Shown here piece by piece: positions 24,274-35,746 of a stretch of 64,000 nucleotides of DNA (position 1 is its first letter; the number at the start of each line of letters is the position of its first letter). Where the stretch lies: contig NZ_BMJI01000002.1 in NCBI RefSeq assembly GCF_014643255.1, forward strand, positions 1-64,000. The letters are read 5' to 3'. The notes beneath the pieces were generated by a model. It was not told where the DNA came from. It searched no databases and saw nothing but the letters and a program-made list of their open reading frames with translations. Made by a program: the position numbers and the translations under genes. The DNA is from Tersicoccus solisilvae. Lineage in GTDB: Bacteria; Actinomycetota; Actinomycetes; Actinomycetales; Micrococcaceae.

Positions 24274-24313
24274 CGCTGATGACGCCGGCGCGCTCGACGT
24301 CGACCCACCCGGC

Positions 24314-26713
<2,400 letters not shown>

Positions 26714-26752
26714 CGTCTCTCCTCGATCGGGGAACACGGGGTCGGGTCCAGT

Positions 26753-26773
26753 ATCGCCGCATCGGGCGGCGAT
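26753..26773 (-). terminator. Inverted repeat between VOC and UvrA-like genes
   Basis: Perfect 8-bp arms ATCGCCGC and GCGGCGAT with a 5-base spacer lie 25 bases beyond the VOC stop and 40 bases before the UvrA-like start. It may be a terminator of the VOC gene or an operator for the UvrA-like gene; a GATACT hexamer within it could be a -10. Confidence 0.4.
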
Positions 26774-26798
26774 GGACTCGACGGAGTTCGCGACGTGC

Positions 26799-27209
26799 TC
26801 AGCCGGCCTGCGCGATGCGGATCATGTTGCCGGCCGGGTCGCGGATCGCGCAGTCCCGGGCACCCCACGGCTGGTCCGTCGGTTCCTGGATGACGTCGGC
26901 CCCCTTCGCCTCGAGGTCGGCGAACGTGGCGTCGAGGTCGGTGCTGGTGAGATTGACGCCGAAGAAACTCCCCTTGGCCATGATGTCGAGGATCGTCTGC
27001 TTCTCCTCGTCGGTCAGGCCCGGCTGCACCGCGGGCGGGGTGAGCACGATGGCGGTGTCGGGCTGGCCGGCGGGGCCGACGGTCAGCCAGCGGTACTCGC
27101 CCTGACCGACGTCGAGCCGGATCTCGAAGCCGAGGACGTCCCGGTAGAAGGCGAGCGACGCCTCGGGCTCGGTGTGCGGCAGGAAACTGGAGCTGATGGT
27201 GATGGTCAT
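26799..27209 (-). CDS. VOC family (glyoxalase-fold) protein
   Basis: The 136-residue protein has paired beta-alpha-beta-beta-beta modules: EASLAFYRDVLGFEIR, YRWLTVGPAG, GVNLTSTDLDATFADLEAKG and CAIRDPAGNMIRI. It binds a small molecule and often a metal; the substrate is unknown. It follows the AraC gene by nine bases, an arrangement common in actinobacteria, where the regulator controls the VOC gene. Confidence 0.85.
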   Translation of the reverse strand: MTITISSSFLPHTEPEASLAFYRDVLGFEIRLDVGQGEYRWLTVGPAGQPDTAIVLTPPAVQPGLTDEEKQTILDIMAKGSFFGVNLTSTDLDATFADLEAKGADVIQEPTDQPWGARDCAIRDPAGNMIRIAQAG

Positions 27210-27218
27210 GCGCCCACG

Positions 27219-27662
27219 CTACGGAGCGGCGACCGGGCCCGCTTCTCGATTCCTGATCGGTCGCGTCACCTGCTTCTCGACGCACGAGGGCAGGCCCGTC
27301 GTCGGGTGCTTCTCGAGGGTGCGGTAGACGCTGGGCGGCATCCCCACGAGCTCGGTGAACCGGGTGCTGAAGGTGCCCAGCGACTGGCAGCCGACGGCGA
27401 AGCACACCTCGGTGACACTCAGATCGCCGCGGCGCAGCAGCGCCATGGCCCGCTCGATGCGCCGGGTCATCAGGTAGGCGTAGGGCGACTCGCCGTAGGC
27501 GAGCTTGAACTGGCGGCTCAGATGGCCGGCGGACAGGCCGGCTCCGCGGGCGAGTGATTCGACGTCGAGCGGCTGGGCGTACTCGCGGTCGATCCGGTCG
27601 CGGACACGGCGCAGCCGCACCAGGTCGGCCCGGCGCTGAGCGGCGGTGGCGGGGGCGGTCAT
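27219..27662 (-). CDS. AraC family HTH regulator (DNA-binding domain only)
   Basis: The 147-residue protein is essentially the double helix-turn-helix of AraC: REYAQPLDVESLARGAGLSA, GHLSRQFKLAYGESPYAYLM, RRIERAMALLRRGDLSVTEV and GCQSLGTFSTRFTELVGMPP. There is no ligand-binding domain. ATG at 27662 is chosen because the upstream in-frame extension to 27773 runs into a repeat and looks non-coding. It is operonic with the VOC gene. Confidence 0.85.
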   Translation of the reverse strand: MTAPATAAQRRADLVRLRRVRDRIDREYAQPLDVESLARGAGLSAGHLSRQFKLAYGESPYAYLMTRRIERAMALLRRGDLSVTEVCFAVGCQSLGTFSTRFTELVGMPPSVYRTLEKHPTTGLPSCVEKQVTRPIRNREAGPVAAP

Positions 27663-27742
27663 CGGCGTGATCCTGACACGCCGTCGGGGGCGTATCAAGG
27701 AGGTTGCTGTCGAGTGCGGACGGTGTCCTGAGGTCGTCTGGC

Positions 27743-27843
27743 GTGAGTCCGTCACTTCCGCCCGGCGGATCACGTGAGTCCGTCACTTCCGCCCGGCGCC
27801 CCCCGGTCGTCGACCCCCTCCCGAGGGCGGAGGTGACGGACTC
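27743..27843 (+). repeat. Hairpin repeat, copy C (with duplicated left arm)
   Basis: A 25-bp sequence beginning GTGAGTCCGTCACTTCCG occurs twice without change (27743-27767 and 27774-27798). The second copy pairs with 27825-27843 (18 of 19 bases) across a 30-base loop. It lies between the divergent AraC and methyltransferase genes, so it also bears on their promoters. Confidence 0.8.
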
Positions 27844-27889
27844 GGCGGACGGTGGCCGCCGCCGGCCTCCGGTCTGAGACGATCGGCGG

Positions 27890-28549
27890 GTGGAACCGAC
27901 CGATGACGACGCCGCCGAGGACGTCGTGCGCCGCGCCTACGACACCGTGGCGGATGCGTATGCCGATGCCTTCGCCTCGACCGAGCCCGAGCTGCCCGTG
28001 GACCTGGCGATGATCGAGCACTTCGTCTCGCTGCTGGCGCAGCCGCGGGACGTGCTCGACGCCGGCTGCGGCGCCGGCCGCATGATGCCGCTGCTGGCCG
28101 GCCTCGGGTGCCGCGTCCAGGGCGTCGACCTCTCGGCCGGGATGATCCGGCGAGCCCAGCGGGACCACGGGCAGTTCCCATCCCGGGTCGCGACCCTGTC
28201 CGGTCTCCCGTTCCCGGACGCCGCGGTCGACGGCGTCTTCTCCTGGTACTCGACCATCCACACGCCAGACGCCGAACTGCCCGGTGTGCTGGCGGAGCTG
28301 CGGCGCGTCGTGAGGCCGGGTGGTTTCGTCCTGCTCGCCTTCCAGTCGGGTGCAGGCGTGGTGGAGCTGTCCGGCGCCTACCGCGAGCACGGGCTCGACG
28401 TCATCCTGTACCGGCACGACCGCACGGCCGACGATGTCGCCGCCGCGCTGCTGGCCGCGGGCATGGACGAGGTCGCGCGACTGGAGCGAGCACCGGCCGC
28501 GCACGAACGGACGCCCCAGGCCGTCATCATCGCGCGCCGCCCGGATTGA
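27890..28549 (+). CDS. SAM-dependent class I methyltransferase
   Basis: The 219-residue Rossmann methyltransferase has VLDAGCGAGRMMPLLAGLG (SAM loop), VQGVDLSAGMIRRAQ (acidic residue after strand 2), LPFPDAAVDGVFSWYSTIHT and LRRVVRPGGFVLLAF. It is of the UbiE/COQ5-like methyltransferase type. The substrate cannot be inferred. GTG at 27890 is the start used; a hairpin repeat lies just upstream and another just downstream. Confidence 0.87.
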   Translation: MEPTDDDAAEDVVRRAYDTVADAYADAFASTEPELPVDLAMIEHFVSLLAQPRDVLDAGCGAGRMMPLLAGLGCRVQGVDLSAGMIRRAQRDHGQFPSRVATLSGLPFPDAAVDGVFSWYSTIHTPDAELPGVLAELRRVVRPGGFVLLAFQSGAGVVELSGAYREHGLDVILYRHDRTADDVAAALLAAGMDEVARLERAPAAHERTPQAVIIARRPD

Positions 28550-28620
28550 GGTCGGCGGCGCGTCGGACAAGGCGCGGGCGCACCGGAGGCGTGAGCCACC
28601 CCGTCTCACTGCACTGGCCG

Positions 28621-28733
28621 GCTGAGTCAGCGGGTCCCGCCCGGAAGCGGTCGCCCAGAAGGCCGAGTCAGCGGATCCCGCCCGAAGGCAGTGCTCAAAG
28701 AGCCTGGTTGTCGGGCAGAAGTAGCTGACTCGG
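28621..28733 (+). repeat. Hairpin repeat, copy B (one half element plus one full element)
   Basis: The full element has left arm 28663-28686, loop 28687-28710 and right arm 28711-28733. The loop holds an inner stem GCTC-AAA-GAGC, the same design as copy A. A left-arm-only copy precedes it (28621-28650). It sits between two convergent genes and could terminate both. Confidence 0.8.
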
Positions 28734-28744
28734 CAGACACGGCG

Positions 28745-29680
28745 TCACGGGTGGCGGGTGCCGACCCCGGCGAGGACCGCCCGGTAACCCTCCCGGTAGG
28801 ACGGATACGCCGGTGACCAGCCCGTGGCACGGAGCAGGTCGTTGGGCAGCCGCTTCCCGGTCGGCGCGTCGTCGCCCACGTCGCGTGGCGAGGGAGAACC
28901 GCCCGCCAGGTCGGGCGCCATGCCGGACAACGAGGGGGACCCGCTCGCCGCGACAGACCCGGTCGGTGCGATACACCCACCCCCGGACGACAGTTCCCCG
29001 GCGAGGAACGCCAGCACGTCGGCCTCCCGCGCCGGCTCGTCGTCCACGCCGTGGTAGACCGGCGCCGGCTCGGGAACCGTGGCCAGGTGCACGAGGGCGG
29101 ACGCGGCGTCGTCCCGGTGAATCCGGTTCGTCCAGTGGCCCACCCGACCGACGCCGCCCGATCGCGCCCGATCGATCAGCCGGGTGCGCCCGGGTCCGTA
29201 CACCCCGGCCAGGCGCAGCACGACGCCGCCGGGCCGCGCCAGCACCAGCTCCTCGGCCTCCCCGAGCACCGCCGCCGTCGCGCTCGCGGGCGCACCGGAC
29301 GCGACGTCCCAGGACTCGTCGACCACGCTCCCGTCGTCCACGCCCACCACCGACGTCGAGGACACGAACAGCACGCGCGGCCGGGCGCCGGCCGCGTCCA
29401 CCGCGGCCAGCGCCGCCCGGGTCCCCGCCACGTACGTCGCGCGGTAGCCCGCGGCGTCCCGGGCGGCCGGCGTGAGACAGATGACGACGATGCCGGTGGC
29501 CGGATCGACGGGCGGGAGGGAGGACGGGTCGGTCACGTCGGCGGCGCGGCCGTGCAGCACGGGAGGCAGCACGGACGGGTTCCGCCGCCACCCGGTCACC
29601 CGGTGCCCGGCGGCGGTGAACCGCAGTCCGGCCTCGGTGCCGAGGTCACCACACCCGACGATCAGCACAGGAGTGTCCAC
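28745..29680 (-). CDS. NAD-dependent epimerase/dehydratase-like protein (YeeZ type)
   Basis: The 311-residue Rossmann protein begins [20 protein letters not shown] and has [16 protein letters not shown] and [10 protein letters not shown]. The usual catalytic YxxxK is not apparent. This combination marks the YeeZ-like branch of extended SDRs, whose function is unknown. A Ser/Gly/Pro-rich insert of about 45 residues near 225-270 is unusual. GTG start at 29680. It diverges from thrS. Confidence 0.75.
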   Translation of the reverse strand: MDTPVLIVGCGDLGTEAGLRFTAAGHRVTGWRRNPSVLPPVLHGRAADVTDPSSLPPVDPATGIVVICLTPAARDAAGYRATYVAGTRAALAAVDAAGARPRVLFVSSTSVVGVDDGSVVDESWDVASGAPASATAAVLGEAEELVLARPGGVVLRLAGVYGPGRTRLIDRARSGGVGRVGHWTNRIHRDDAASALVHLATVPEPAPVYHGVDDEPAREADVLAFLAGELSSGGGCIAPTGSVAASGSPSLSGMAPDLAGGSPSPRDVGDDAPTGKRLPNDLLRATGWSPAYPSYREGYRAVLAGVGTRHP

Positions 29681-29813
29681 GAGTGACGATCATGCCAGTG
29701 CGGGGAGGGCCGCAGGTGCCGGGAGGCGGGCCCGCCGTTGCTACGCTGGATGGCGGCGGGTTGCGGCGTCGTATGTCGTGAACCGTGACGCCGACAACCC
29801 AAGGAGACACCCC

Positions 29814-31835
29814 GTGGCCCAGCACACCCCGTCCGCCCTCGCGTCGCAGCACACCGAGGAGGTCGTGGTCACCACGGGCACCACCGGGACCGACCTGTTC
29901 GCCGATCGGCGCGACGTCGTCGTGATGCGCGTCAACGGCGAGCTGAAGGACCTCGCCGCCCCGGTGACGGACGGCGACGTCGTCATCCCCCTGACCATCG
30001 ACTCTCCCGACGGGCTGAACGTGCTGCGCCACTCGACCGCGCACGTGATGGCGCAGGCGGTCCAGCAGCTGCGTCCGGACGCCAAGCTCGGCATCGGCCC
30101 CCACATCACCGACGGCTTCTACTTCGACTTCGACGTCGAGGAGCCGTTCACCCCCGAGGACCTCAAGGCCCTCGAGAAGATGATGCTCAAGATCGTCAAC
30201 GCCTCCCAGTCGTTCGTCCGCCGTGAGGTGTCCGACGACGACGCCCGCGCCGAGATGGCGGACGAGCCGTACAAGCTCGAGCTGATCGGCCTGAAGTCCA
30301 ACGCCGAGGGGGCCGCCGAGGGCGCCGCCCAGGAGGTCGGCGAGGGCGGACTGACCATCTACGACAACGTGGACCGCAAGTCCGGCGACACCGTCTGGAA
30401 GGACCTGTGCCGCGGGCCGCACCTGCCCACCACGAAGCTGATCGGCGCCGCCTACGCCCTGACCCGCAGCGCCGCGGCCTACTGGCGCGGCAACGAGAAG
30501 AACAAGCAGCTGCAGCGCATCTACGGCACCGCCTGGGCGTCCAAGGAGGACCTGAAGGCCTACCAGGAGCGGCTCGCCGAAGCGGAGCGCCGCGACCACC
30601 GCAAGCTCGGCCGGGAACTCGACCTGTTCTCCTTCCCCGACGAGCTCGGCTCCGGCCTGCCCGTCTTCCACCCCCGCGGCGGCATCATCAAACGGGAGAT
30701 GGAGGACTACGTCCGCGCCCGCCACATCGCGGAGGGCTTCGAGTACGTCGGCACCCCGCACATCTCCAAGGACGGTCTGTTCCACACCTCCGGGCACCTG
30801 CCGTACTACGCGGACACCATGTTCCCGCCGCTCACGGTCGACGAGGAGCTCGACGAGGACGGCAACGTCGTCAAGCCGGGGCAGGAGTACCGGCTCAAGG
30901 CGATGAACTGCCCCATGCACAACCTCATCTACCGTTCCCGCGGCCGGTCCTACCGCGAGCTGCCGCTGCGCCTGTTCGAGTTCGGGCACGTCTACCGGTA
31001 CGAGAAGTCCGGCGTCGTGCACGGCCTCACCCGGGTGCGCGGTTTCGCGCAGGACGACTCCCACTCGTACGTCACCGCGGACCAGGCGCCCGGGGAGATC
31101 CGCCACCTGCTCGACTTCATCCTCGGCCTGCTGCGGGACTTCGGCCTGGACGACTTCTACCTCGAGCTCTCGACGCGCGATCCCGAGTCGGACAAGTTCA
31201 TCGGCTCGGACGAGCAGTGGGAACAGGCGACCCAGGTGCTCGCGGACGTGTGTGCGGGCACCGGGCTGGAACTGGTGCCGGATCCGGGCGGCGCCGCGTA
31301 CTACGGGCCGAAGGTCTCCGTGCAGGCCCGGGACGCGATCGGGCGCACCTGGCAGATGTCGACCATTCAGTACGACTTCAACCAGCCCGAGCGGTTCGGC
31401 CTCGAGTACCAGGCGGCGGACGGCACCCGGCAGCGGCCGGTGATGATCCACGCCGCGAAGTTCGGCTCCATCGAGCGGTTCATGGGGGTCCTCACCGAGC
31501 ACTACGCCGGCGCGTTCCCCGCCTGGCTCGCGCCCGTGCAGGTGATCGGCATCCCCGTCGCCGAGGCGTTCAACGACTACGTGGCCGACGTCGTGGCGCG
31601 GCTCAAGCAGCGGGGCATCCGCGCCCAGCTCGACGACGGCACGGACCGGTTCCCGAAGAAGATCCGCACCGCCGCCAAGGAGAAGGTGCCGTTCGTGCTC
31701 ATCGCGGGCGGGGAGGACGCCGAGGCCGGCGCCGTCTCCTTCCGGTACCGGGACGGCAGCCAGGAGAACGGGGTGCCGATCGAGGAGGCGATCGAGAAGA
31801 TCGTCGCCACCGTCCGGGACCGGGTCAACTCGTGA
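29814..31835 (+). CDS. thrS: Threonyl-tRNA synthetase
   Basis: The 673-residue enzyme has a TGS domain (about 30-65), the editing-domain motif H73-x-x-x-H77 (HSTAH), a class II core (motif 1 [16 protein letters not shown]; motif 2 [12 protein letters not shown], with a zinc Cys; FAQDDSHSY; motif 3 near the end) and an anticodon-binding domain from about 570. GTG at 29814 has AAGGAG eight bases upstream, and upstream in-frame codons are non-coding in character. The TGA overlaps the HIT gene start. The leader is too short, and shows no sign, for a T-box. Confidence 0.96.
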   Translation: MAQHTPSALASQHTEEVVVTTGTTGTDLFADRRDVVVMRVNGELKDLAAPVTDGDVVIPLTIDSPDGLNVLRHSTAHVMAQAVQQLRPDAKLGIGPHITDGFYFDFDVEEPFTPEDLKALEKMMLKIVNASQSFVRREVSDDDARAEMADEPYKLELIGLKSNAEGAAEGAAQEVGEGGLTIYDNVDRKSGDTVWKDLCRGPHLPTTKLIGAAYALTRSAAAYWRGNEKNKQLQRIYGTAWASKEDLKAYQERLAEAERRDHRKLGRELDLFSFPDELGSGLPVFHPRGGIIKREMEDYVRARHIAEGFEYVGTPHISKDGLFHTSGHLPYYADTMFPPLTVDEELDEDGNVVKPGQEYRLKAMNCPMHNLIYRSRGRSYRELPLRLFEFGHVYRYEKSGVVHGLTRVRGFAQDDSHSYVTADQAPGEIRHLLDFILGLLRDFGLDDFYLELSTRDPESDKFIGSDEQWEQATQVLADVCAGTGLELVPDPGGAAYYGPKVSVQARDAIGRTWQMSTIQYDFNQPERFGLEYQAADGTRQRPVMIHAAKFGSIERFMGVLTEHYAGAFPAWLAPVQVIGIPVAEAFNDYVADVVARLKQRGIRAQLDDGTDRFPKKIRTAAKEKVPFVLIAGGEDAEAGAVSFRYRDGSQENGVPIEEAIEKIVATVRDRVNS

Positions 31836-32452
31836 GTGGTCCCGACGACGGCGGTACCGCGGGGCGGGCCAGCACCGACGACTTCGAACTCGCCGGGGTG
31901 CCCGACGCGTTCCAGCGGCTCTGGACGCCGCATCGCCTCGCGTACATCACCGGCGAGGAGAAGCCGCGCGACACCGGCTGCCCGTTCTGCGCCGCCCCGG
32001 GCCGCAGCGACGAGGAGTCCCTCATCGTGCACCGCGGACAGACCTGCTACGTCGTGCTCAACCTGTACCCGTACAACCCGGGGCACGTGCTCGTGAACCC
32101 GTACCGCCACGTGGCGGACCTCTCGGAGTTGACGGACGCCGAGCTCGTCGAGCTGCAGACCCTCACGCGGGCCGCGGTCGAGGTGATCCGGCACGTCGCC
32201 CACCCGAGCGCGTTCAACGTCGGCCTCAACCTCGGCGAGGTGGCCGGTGGCAGTCTCGCCGCGCACCTGCACCAGCACGTGGTGCCGCGCTGGGCCGGCG
32301 ACGGCAACTTCATGCCGATCATCGCCCAGACCAAGGCCATCACCCAGACCCTGGGTGAGCAGTGGCGGCAGCTGCACGAGGCGTGGAACGGCGTCGCCGC
32401 GGGGGTCACCGGCGCGACCGACACCGCGGCAGCGGACCACAGCCGGGGCTGA
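31832..32452 (+). CDS. HIT family protein, Ap4A phosphorylase type
   Basis: The 206-residue histidine-triad protein has CPFC (50-53), [20 protein letters not shown] and the triad H145-L-H147-Q-H149-V. The order thrS-HIT-pgsA matches Rv2614c-Rv2613c-Rv2612c of M. tuberculosis, whose HIT protein splits diadenosine tetraphosphate by phosphorolysis. Ap4A is a by-product of aminoacyl-tRNA synthetases, which fits its coupling to thrS (GTGA overlap, 31832-31835). Confidence 0.9.
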   Translation: MSGPDDGGTAGRASTDDFELAGVPDAFQRLWTPHRLAYITGEEKPRDTGCPFCAAPGRSDEESLIVHRGQTCYVVLNLYPYNPGHVLVNPYRHVADLSELTDAELVELQTLTRAAVEVIRHVAHPSAFNVGLNLGEVAGGSLAAHLHQHVVPRWAGDGNFMPIIAQTKAITQTLGEQWRQLHEAWNGVAAGVTGATDTAAADHSRG

Positions 32453-32454
32453 CC

Positions 32455-33060
32455 GTGCTCAACAAGTACGCGCGAGCGTTCTTCGCGCGGCTGTTCACCC
32501 CGCTGGCGCAGTTCCTGCTGCGGCGGGGGGTGTCGCCGGACGCGGTCACCGTCGTCGGCACCGTCGGCGTCAGCGCCGCCGCCCTCGTCCTCTACCCGCT
32601 CGGCCAGCTGTTCTGGGGGACCGTCGTCGTCACCGTCTTCGTCTTCTCCGACATCGTCGACGGGCTGATGGCCCGCGCCCTGGACCGGCGCAGCGACTGG
32701 GGCGCCTTCCTCGACTCCACCCTGGACCGGGTAGCCGACGCCGCGGTGTTCGCCGGCGTCGTGATCTGGTTCTTCACCGGGGGAGCGAACCCCGCGATCG
32801 CCGTCGCTGCCCTGTTCTGCCTGGTCCTGGGCAGTCTCGTCCCGTATGCGCGTGCCCGCGCGGAGGCCATCGGAGCCACCGCCGACGTCGGCATCGCCGA
32901 ACGCAGCGAGCGGCTCGTCGCCGTCCTCGTCTTCACGGGCTTCACCGGGCTCGGGCTGCCGCCGGTGTTCCTGCTCGTCGTGCTCGTGTTGCTGGCCGTC
33001 GCCTCGGCGGCGACGCTCGGCCAGCGCATCCTCACCGTCCGGCGGCAGACGACGGTCTGA
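32455..33060 (+). CDS. pgsA: CDP-alcohol phosphatidyltransferase (phosphatidylinositol phosphate synthase-like)
   Basis: The 201-residue membrane enzyme has the full metal-binding motif DIVDGLMAR-x8-GAFLDSTLD (four Asp) and about six transmembrane helices. By synteny with mycobacterial PgsA1 it should join CDP-diacylglycerol to inositol-1-phosphate. The acyltransferase and PimA mannosyltransferase genes that normally follow in mycobacteria are absent here. GTG at 32455 lies two bases after the HIT stop. Confidence 0.85.
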   Translation: MLNKYARAFFARLFTPLAQFLLRRGVSPDAVTVVGTVGVSAAALVLYPLGQLFWGTVVVTVFVFSDIVDGLMARALDRRSDWGAFLDSTLDRVADAAVFAGVVIWFFTGGANPAIAVAALFCLVLGSLVPYARARAEAIGATADVGIAERSERLVAVLVFTGFTGLGLPPVFLLVVLVLLAVASAATLGQRILTVRRQTTV

Positions 33061-33179
33061 CGGCGGCGTCTGGCCCGCCGTTCCGCCGAGCCCGTCGCGT
33101 CGGCCCTGCGGGGACGGTCCACGATCGGCCCGCGGGCGGAACCGGCGGACTCGTGCCCCGCGGATGCGAGGATGACGTC

Positions 33180-34121
33180 ATGGCTGAGAACACGAGCTCC
33201 GCACCCGGAGCGGACCCCGTCCGGACCGTCGCCGTCGCCGGGGCGGCCGGTGATCTCGGCGGCCGGATCGTCCGGGCGTTGCTGGACCGCGGCGCCACGG
33301 TGCGGATGCTCGTCGAGGACGGCTCCGACCCGGCCGGCACGGACCAGCTCGCCCGACGTGGCGCCACCCCGGTGCCGGTGGCCTGGACCGACACCGACCG
33401 CGTCGCCGCCGCCCTGACCGGGACCGACGTCGTCGTGAGCGCCTGGAACGGGCTCCGGGACGTGATCGTCGACCGGCAGTCCGTCCTGGTCGACGCCGCC
33501 GTCGCCGCCGGGGTCCGTCGCTTCGTCCCCTCGGACTACTGCCTGGACTGGACCCGCACCCGGCGGGGCGACAACCGCAACATCGATCTGCGGCGCGAGT
33601 TCGCCGGCCGGGTCGATCGGGCCTCCATCGCGCCGACCAGCGTGCTGGTCGGCGCCTTCACGGACCTGCTCGCCGGCCCCATGCCGATCCTCCAGCCGCG
33701 GCTGCGGCGGGTGCTCTACTGGGTCGACGCCGACCAGCCCCTGGACTTCACCAGCCGCGACGACACGGCCGCCGTCACCGCCGAGGTCGCGCTCGCCCCG
33801 TCCGAGCAGCCCCGCTTCGTCCGCTTCGTCGGCGACTCCGTGACCGCGCGCGACCTCGCCCGCATCAGCGGCGAGATCGCGGGGGTGCCGTACCGGCTCT
33901 TCCGCGCGGGCGGCCTGCGCACGCTGGACGCCGCGATCGGTGCGATGCGGCTCGCGGATCGCACCCACGACGCCGTGTTCCCCGCCTGGCAGGGCATGCA
34001 GTACCTGCGGGACATGTTCTCGGGCCGGGGCAGGCTGCAGTCCCTCGACAACGCCCGGTTCGACGTGACGCCCACCGGGGTCGACGCCTGGCTGCGGGCG
34101 TGGGAGGCGGACGGCCGCTGA
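33180..34121 (+). CDS. NmrA-like NAD(P)-binding protein
   Basis: The 313-residue atypical SDR has VAVAGAAGDLGGRIVRALL (cofactor loop), VSAWNG, GVRRFVPSDYCLDW and TSVLVGAFTDLLAG. It resembles isoflavone-reductase/NmrA proteins, which reduce small molecules or sense the NADP redox state. ATG at 33180 with GAGGA upstream. It occupies the place where patA and pimA stand in mycobacteria, between pgsA and pdxS. Confidence 0.82.
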   Translation: MAENTSSAPGADPVRTVAVAGAAGDLGGRIVRALLDRGATVRMLVEDGSDPAGTDQLARRGATPVPVAWTDTDRVAAALTGTDVVVSAWNGLRDVIVDRQSVLVDAAVAAGVRRFVPSDYCLDWTRTRRGDNRNIDLRREFAGRVDRASIAPTSVLVGAFTDLLAGPMPILQPRLRRVLYWVDADQPLDFTSRDDTAAVTAEVALAPSEQPRFVRFVGDSVTARDLARISGEIAGVPYRLFRAGGLRTLDAAIGAMRLADRTHDAVFPAWQGMQYLRDMFSGRGRLQSLDNARFDVTPTGVDAWLRAWEADGR

Positions 34122-34225
34122 GCGGGCCACCGGTGTGACCGTGGACCGGTCTCCGGCGCGCGCCGCGGCGGGCCGGTGTCCTACGCTCGATGCGGCCAGT
34201 AGTCGAGTCGAAGGAACGAACCGCC

Positions 34226-35131
<906 letters not shown>

Positions 35132-35176
35132 CCGCCTCGCGCCGCACGGAGCGCTGAGCACGCCGCCGGCGGTGCC

Positions 35177-35569
35177 TCAGAACGTGTCGCCGCGGCGCCA
35201 GGCCATCTCCTGCAGCTCCAGCGTGTTGCCGTCCGGGTCGGCGAAGCCCGCGTAGCGCACCCCGCCGCCGACGTCGACGACCGGGCCGACGTCGACACCC
35301 CGTCCCACCAGCTCGGCCCGGGCGGCGTCGACGTCCGCGACGACCAGGTGCAGCGCGCGCACCGAGCCCGGCTCGCCGTCGTACGCCGGCAGTCCCGTGC
35401 CGAACCCGACCGAGCAGCCCGACCCCGGCGGCGTCAGCTGGACGACGCGCACCCCGGGCGCCACCTCGACGTCGACGTCCAGGTGGAACCCGAGGGCGTC
35501 GGCGTAGAACGCCCTGGCCCGGTCCACGTCGGTGACGGGCACGGGCACGAGTTCGAGCTTCATCTGCAT
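35177..35569 (-). CDS. VOC family (glyoxalase-fold) protein
   Basis: The 130-residue protein has KLELVPVPVTDVDRARAFYA, VRVVQLTPPGSGCSVGFGTG, LHLVVADVDAARAELVGRG and YAGFADPDGNTLELQEM. The conserved Glu of NTLEL could be a metal ligand. ATG at 35569 has AAGGAG seven bases upstream; the second ATG at 35563 is less well spaced. A clear promoter with a palindromic operator lies upstream. Substrate unknown; convergent with pdxS. Confidence 0.87.
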   Translation of the reverse strand: MQMKLELVPVPVTDVDRARAFYADALGFHLDVDVEVAPGVRVVQLTPPGSGCSVGFGTGLPAYDGEPGSVRALHLVVADVDAARAELVGRGVDVGPVVDVGGGVRYAGFADPDGNTLELQEMAWRRGDTF

Positions 35570-35603
35570 CGGACGACTCCTTCGGCGTGGACGGTCACCG
35601 CGC

Positions 35604-35635
35604 AGCCTAGGGCACGATGTGAACGCTGTCCACAT
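35604..35635 (-). promoter_or_regulatory. Promoter of VOC gene with TetR-type palindrome
   Basis: Minus strand: -35 TGGACA (35627-35632) and -10 TAGGCT (35604-35609), 17-bp spacer. A 19-bp imperfect palindrome ATGTGAAC-GCT-GTCCACAT (35617-35635, 7 of 8 pairs) covers the -35. GTGNAC-N3-GTNCAC is a form often seen for TetR-family operators. Confidence 0.65.
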
Positions 35636-35636
35636 C

Positions 35637-35735
35637 TGCCGGTCGACCGTCGGCCGGGAGATGCCGGCACCCGCCGCCAGTTCGCCGATCGAGATGTCCC
35701 GCCGGTCGGCCGGCGACTCTCGACAGGGTGTTGAT
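35637..35735 (-). pseudogene. Remnant of a TetR-type regulator helix-turn-helix
   Basis: Read on the minus strand, this stretch gives DRRDISIGELAAGAGISRPT followed by VDR, which looks like the helix-turn-helix of a TetR protein (usual form: IxxLAxxAGVSRxTLY). There is no start codon in reach and the frame runs on, without regulator-like sequence, into the VOC gene. It stands between that gene and the flavin monooxygenase operon, where an intact divergent TetR would be expected. Decay is inferred. Confidence 0.45.
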
Positions 35736-35746
35736 AGCGTGACCGG

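Noticed and set aside
29681-29813. Possible T-box riboswitch before thrS
   Set aside because: Only 133 bases are available, and no T-box core sequence or specifier stem was seen.
33061-33179. Small gene between pgsA and the NmrA-like gene
   Set aside because: No frame with a start, ribosome site and recognisable product was seen in these 119 bases.
32247-33179. 624-codon frame extending upstream of the NmrA-like gene
   Set aside because: The upstream part is a shadow of the HIT and pgsA genes; the Rossmann fold begins just after ATG 33180.
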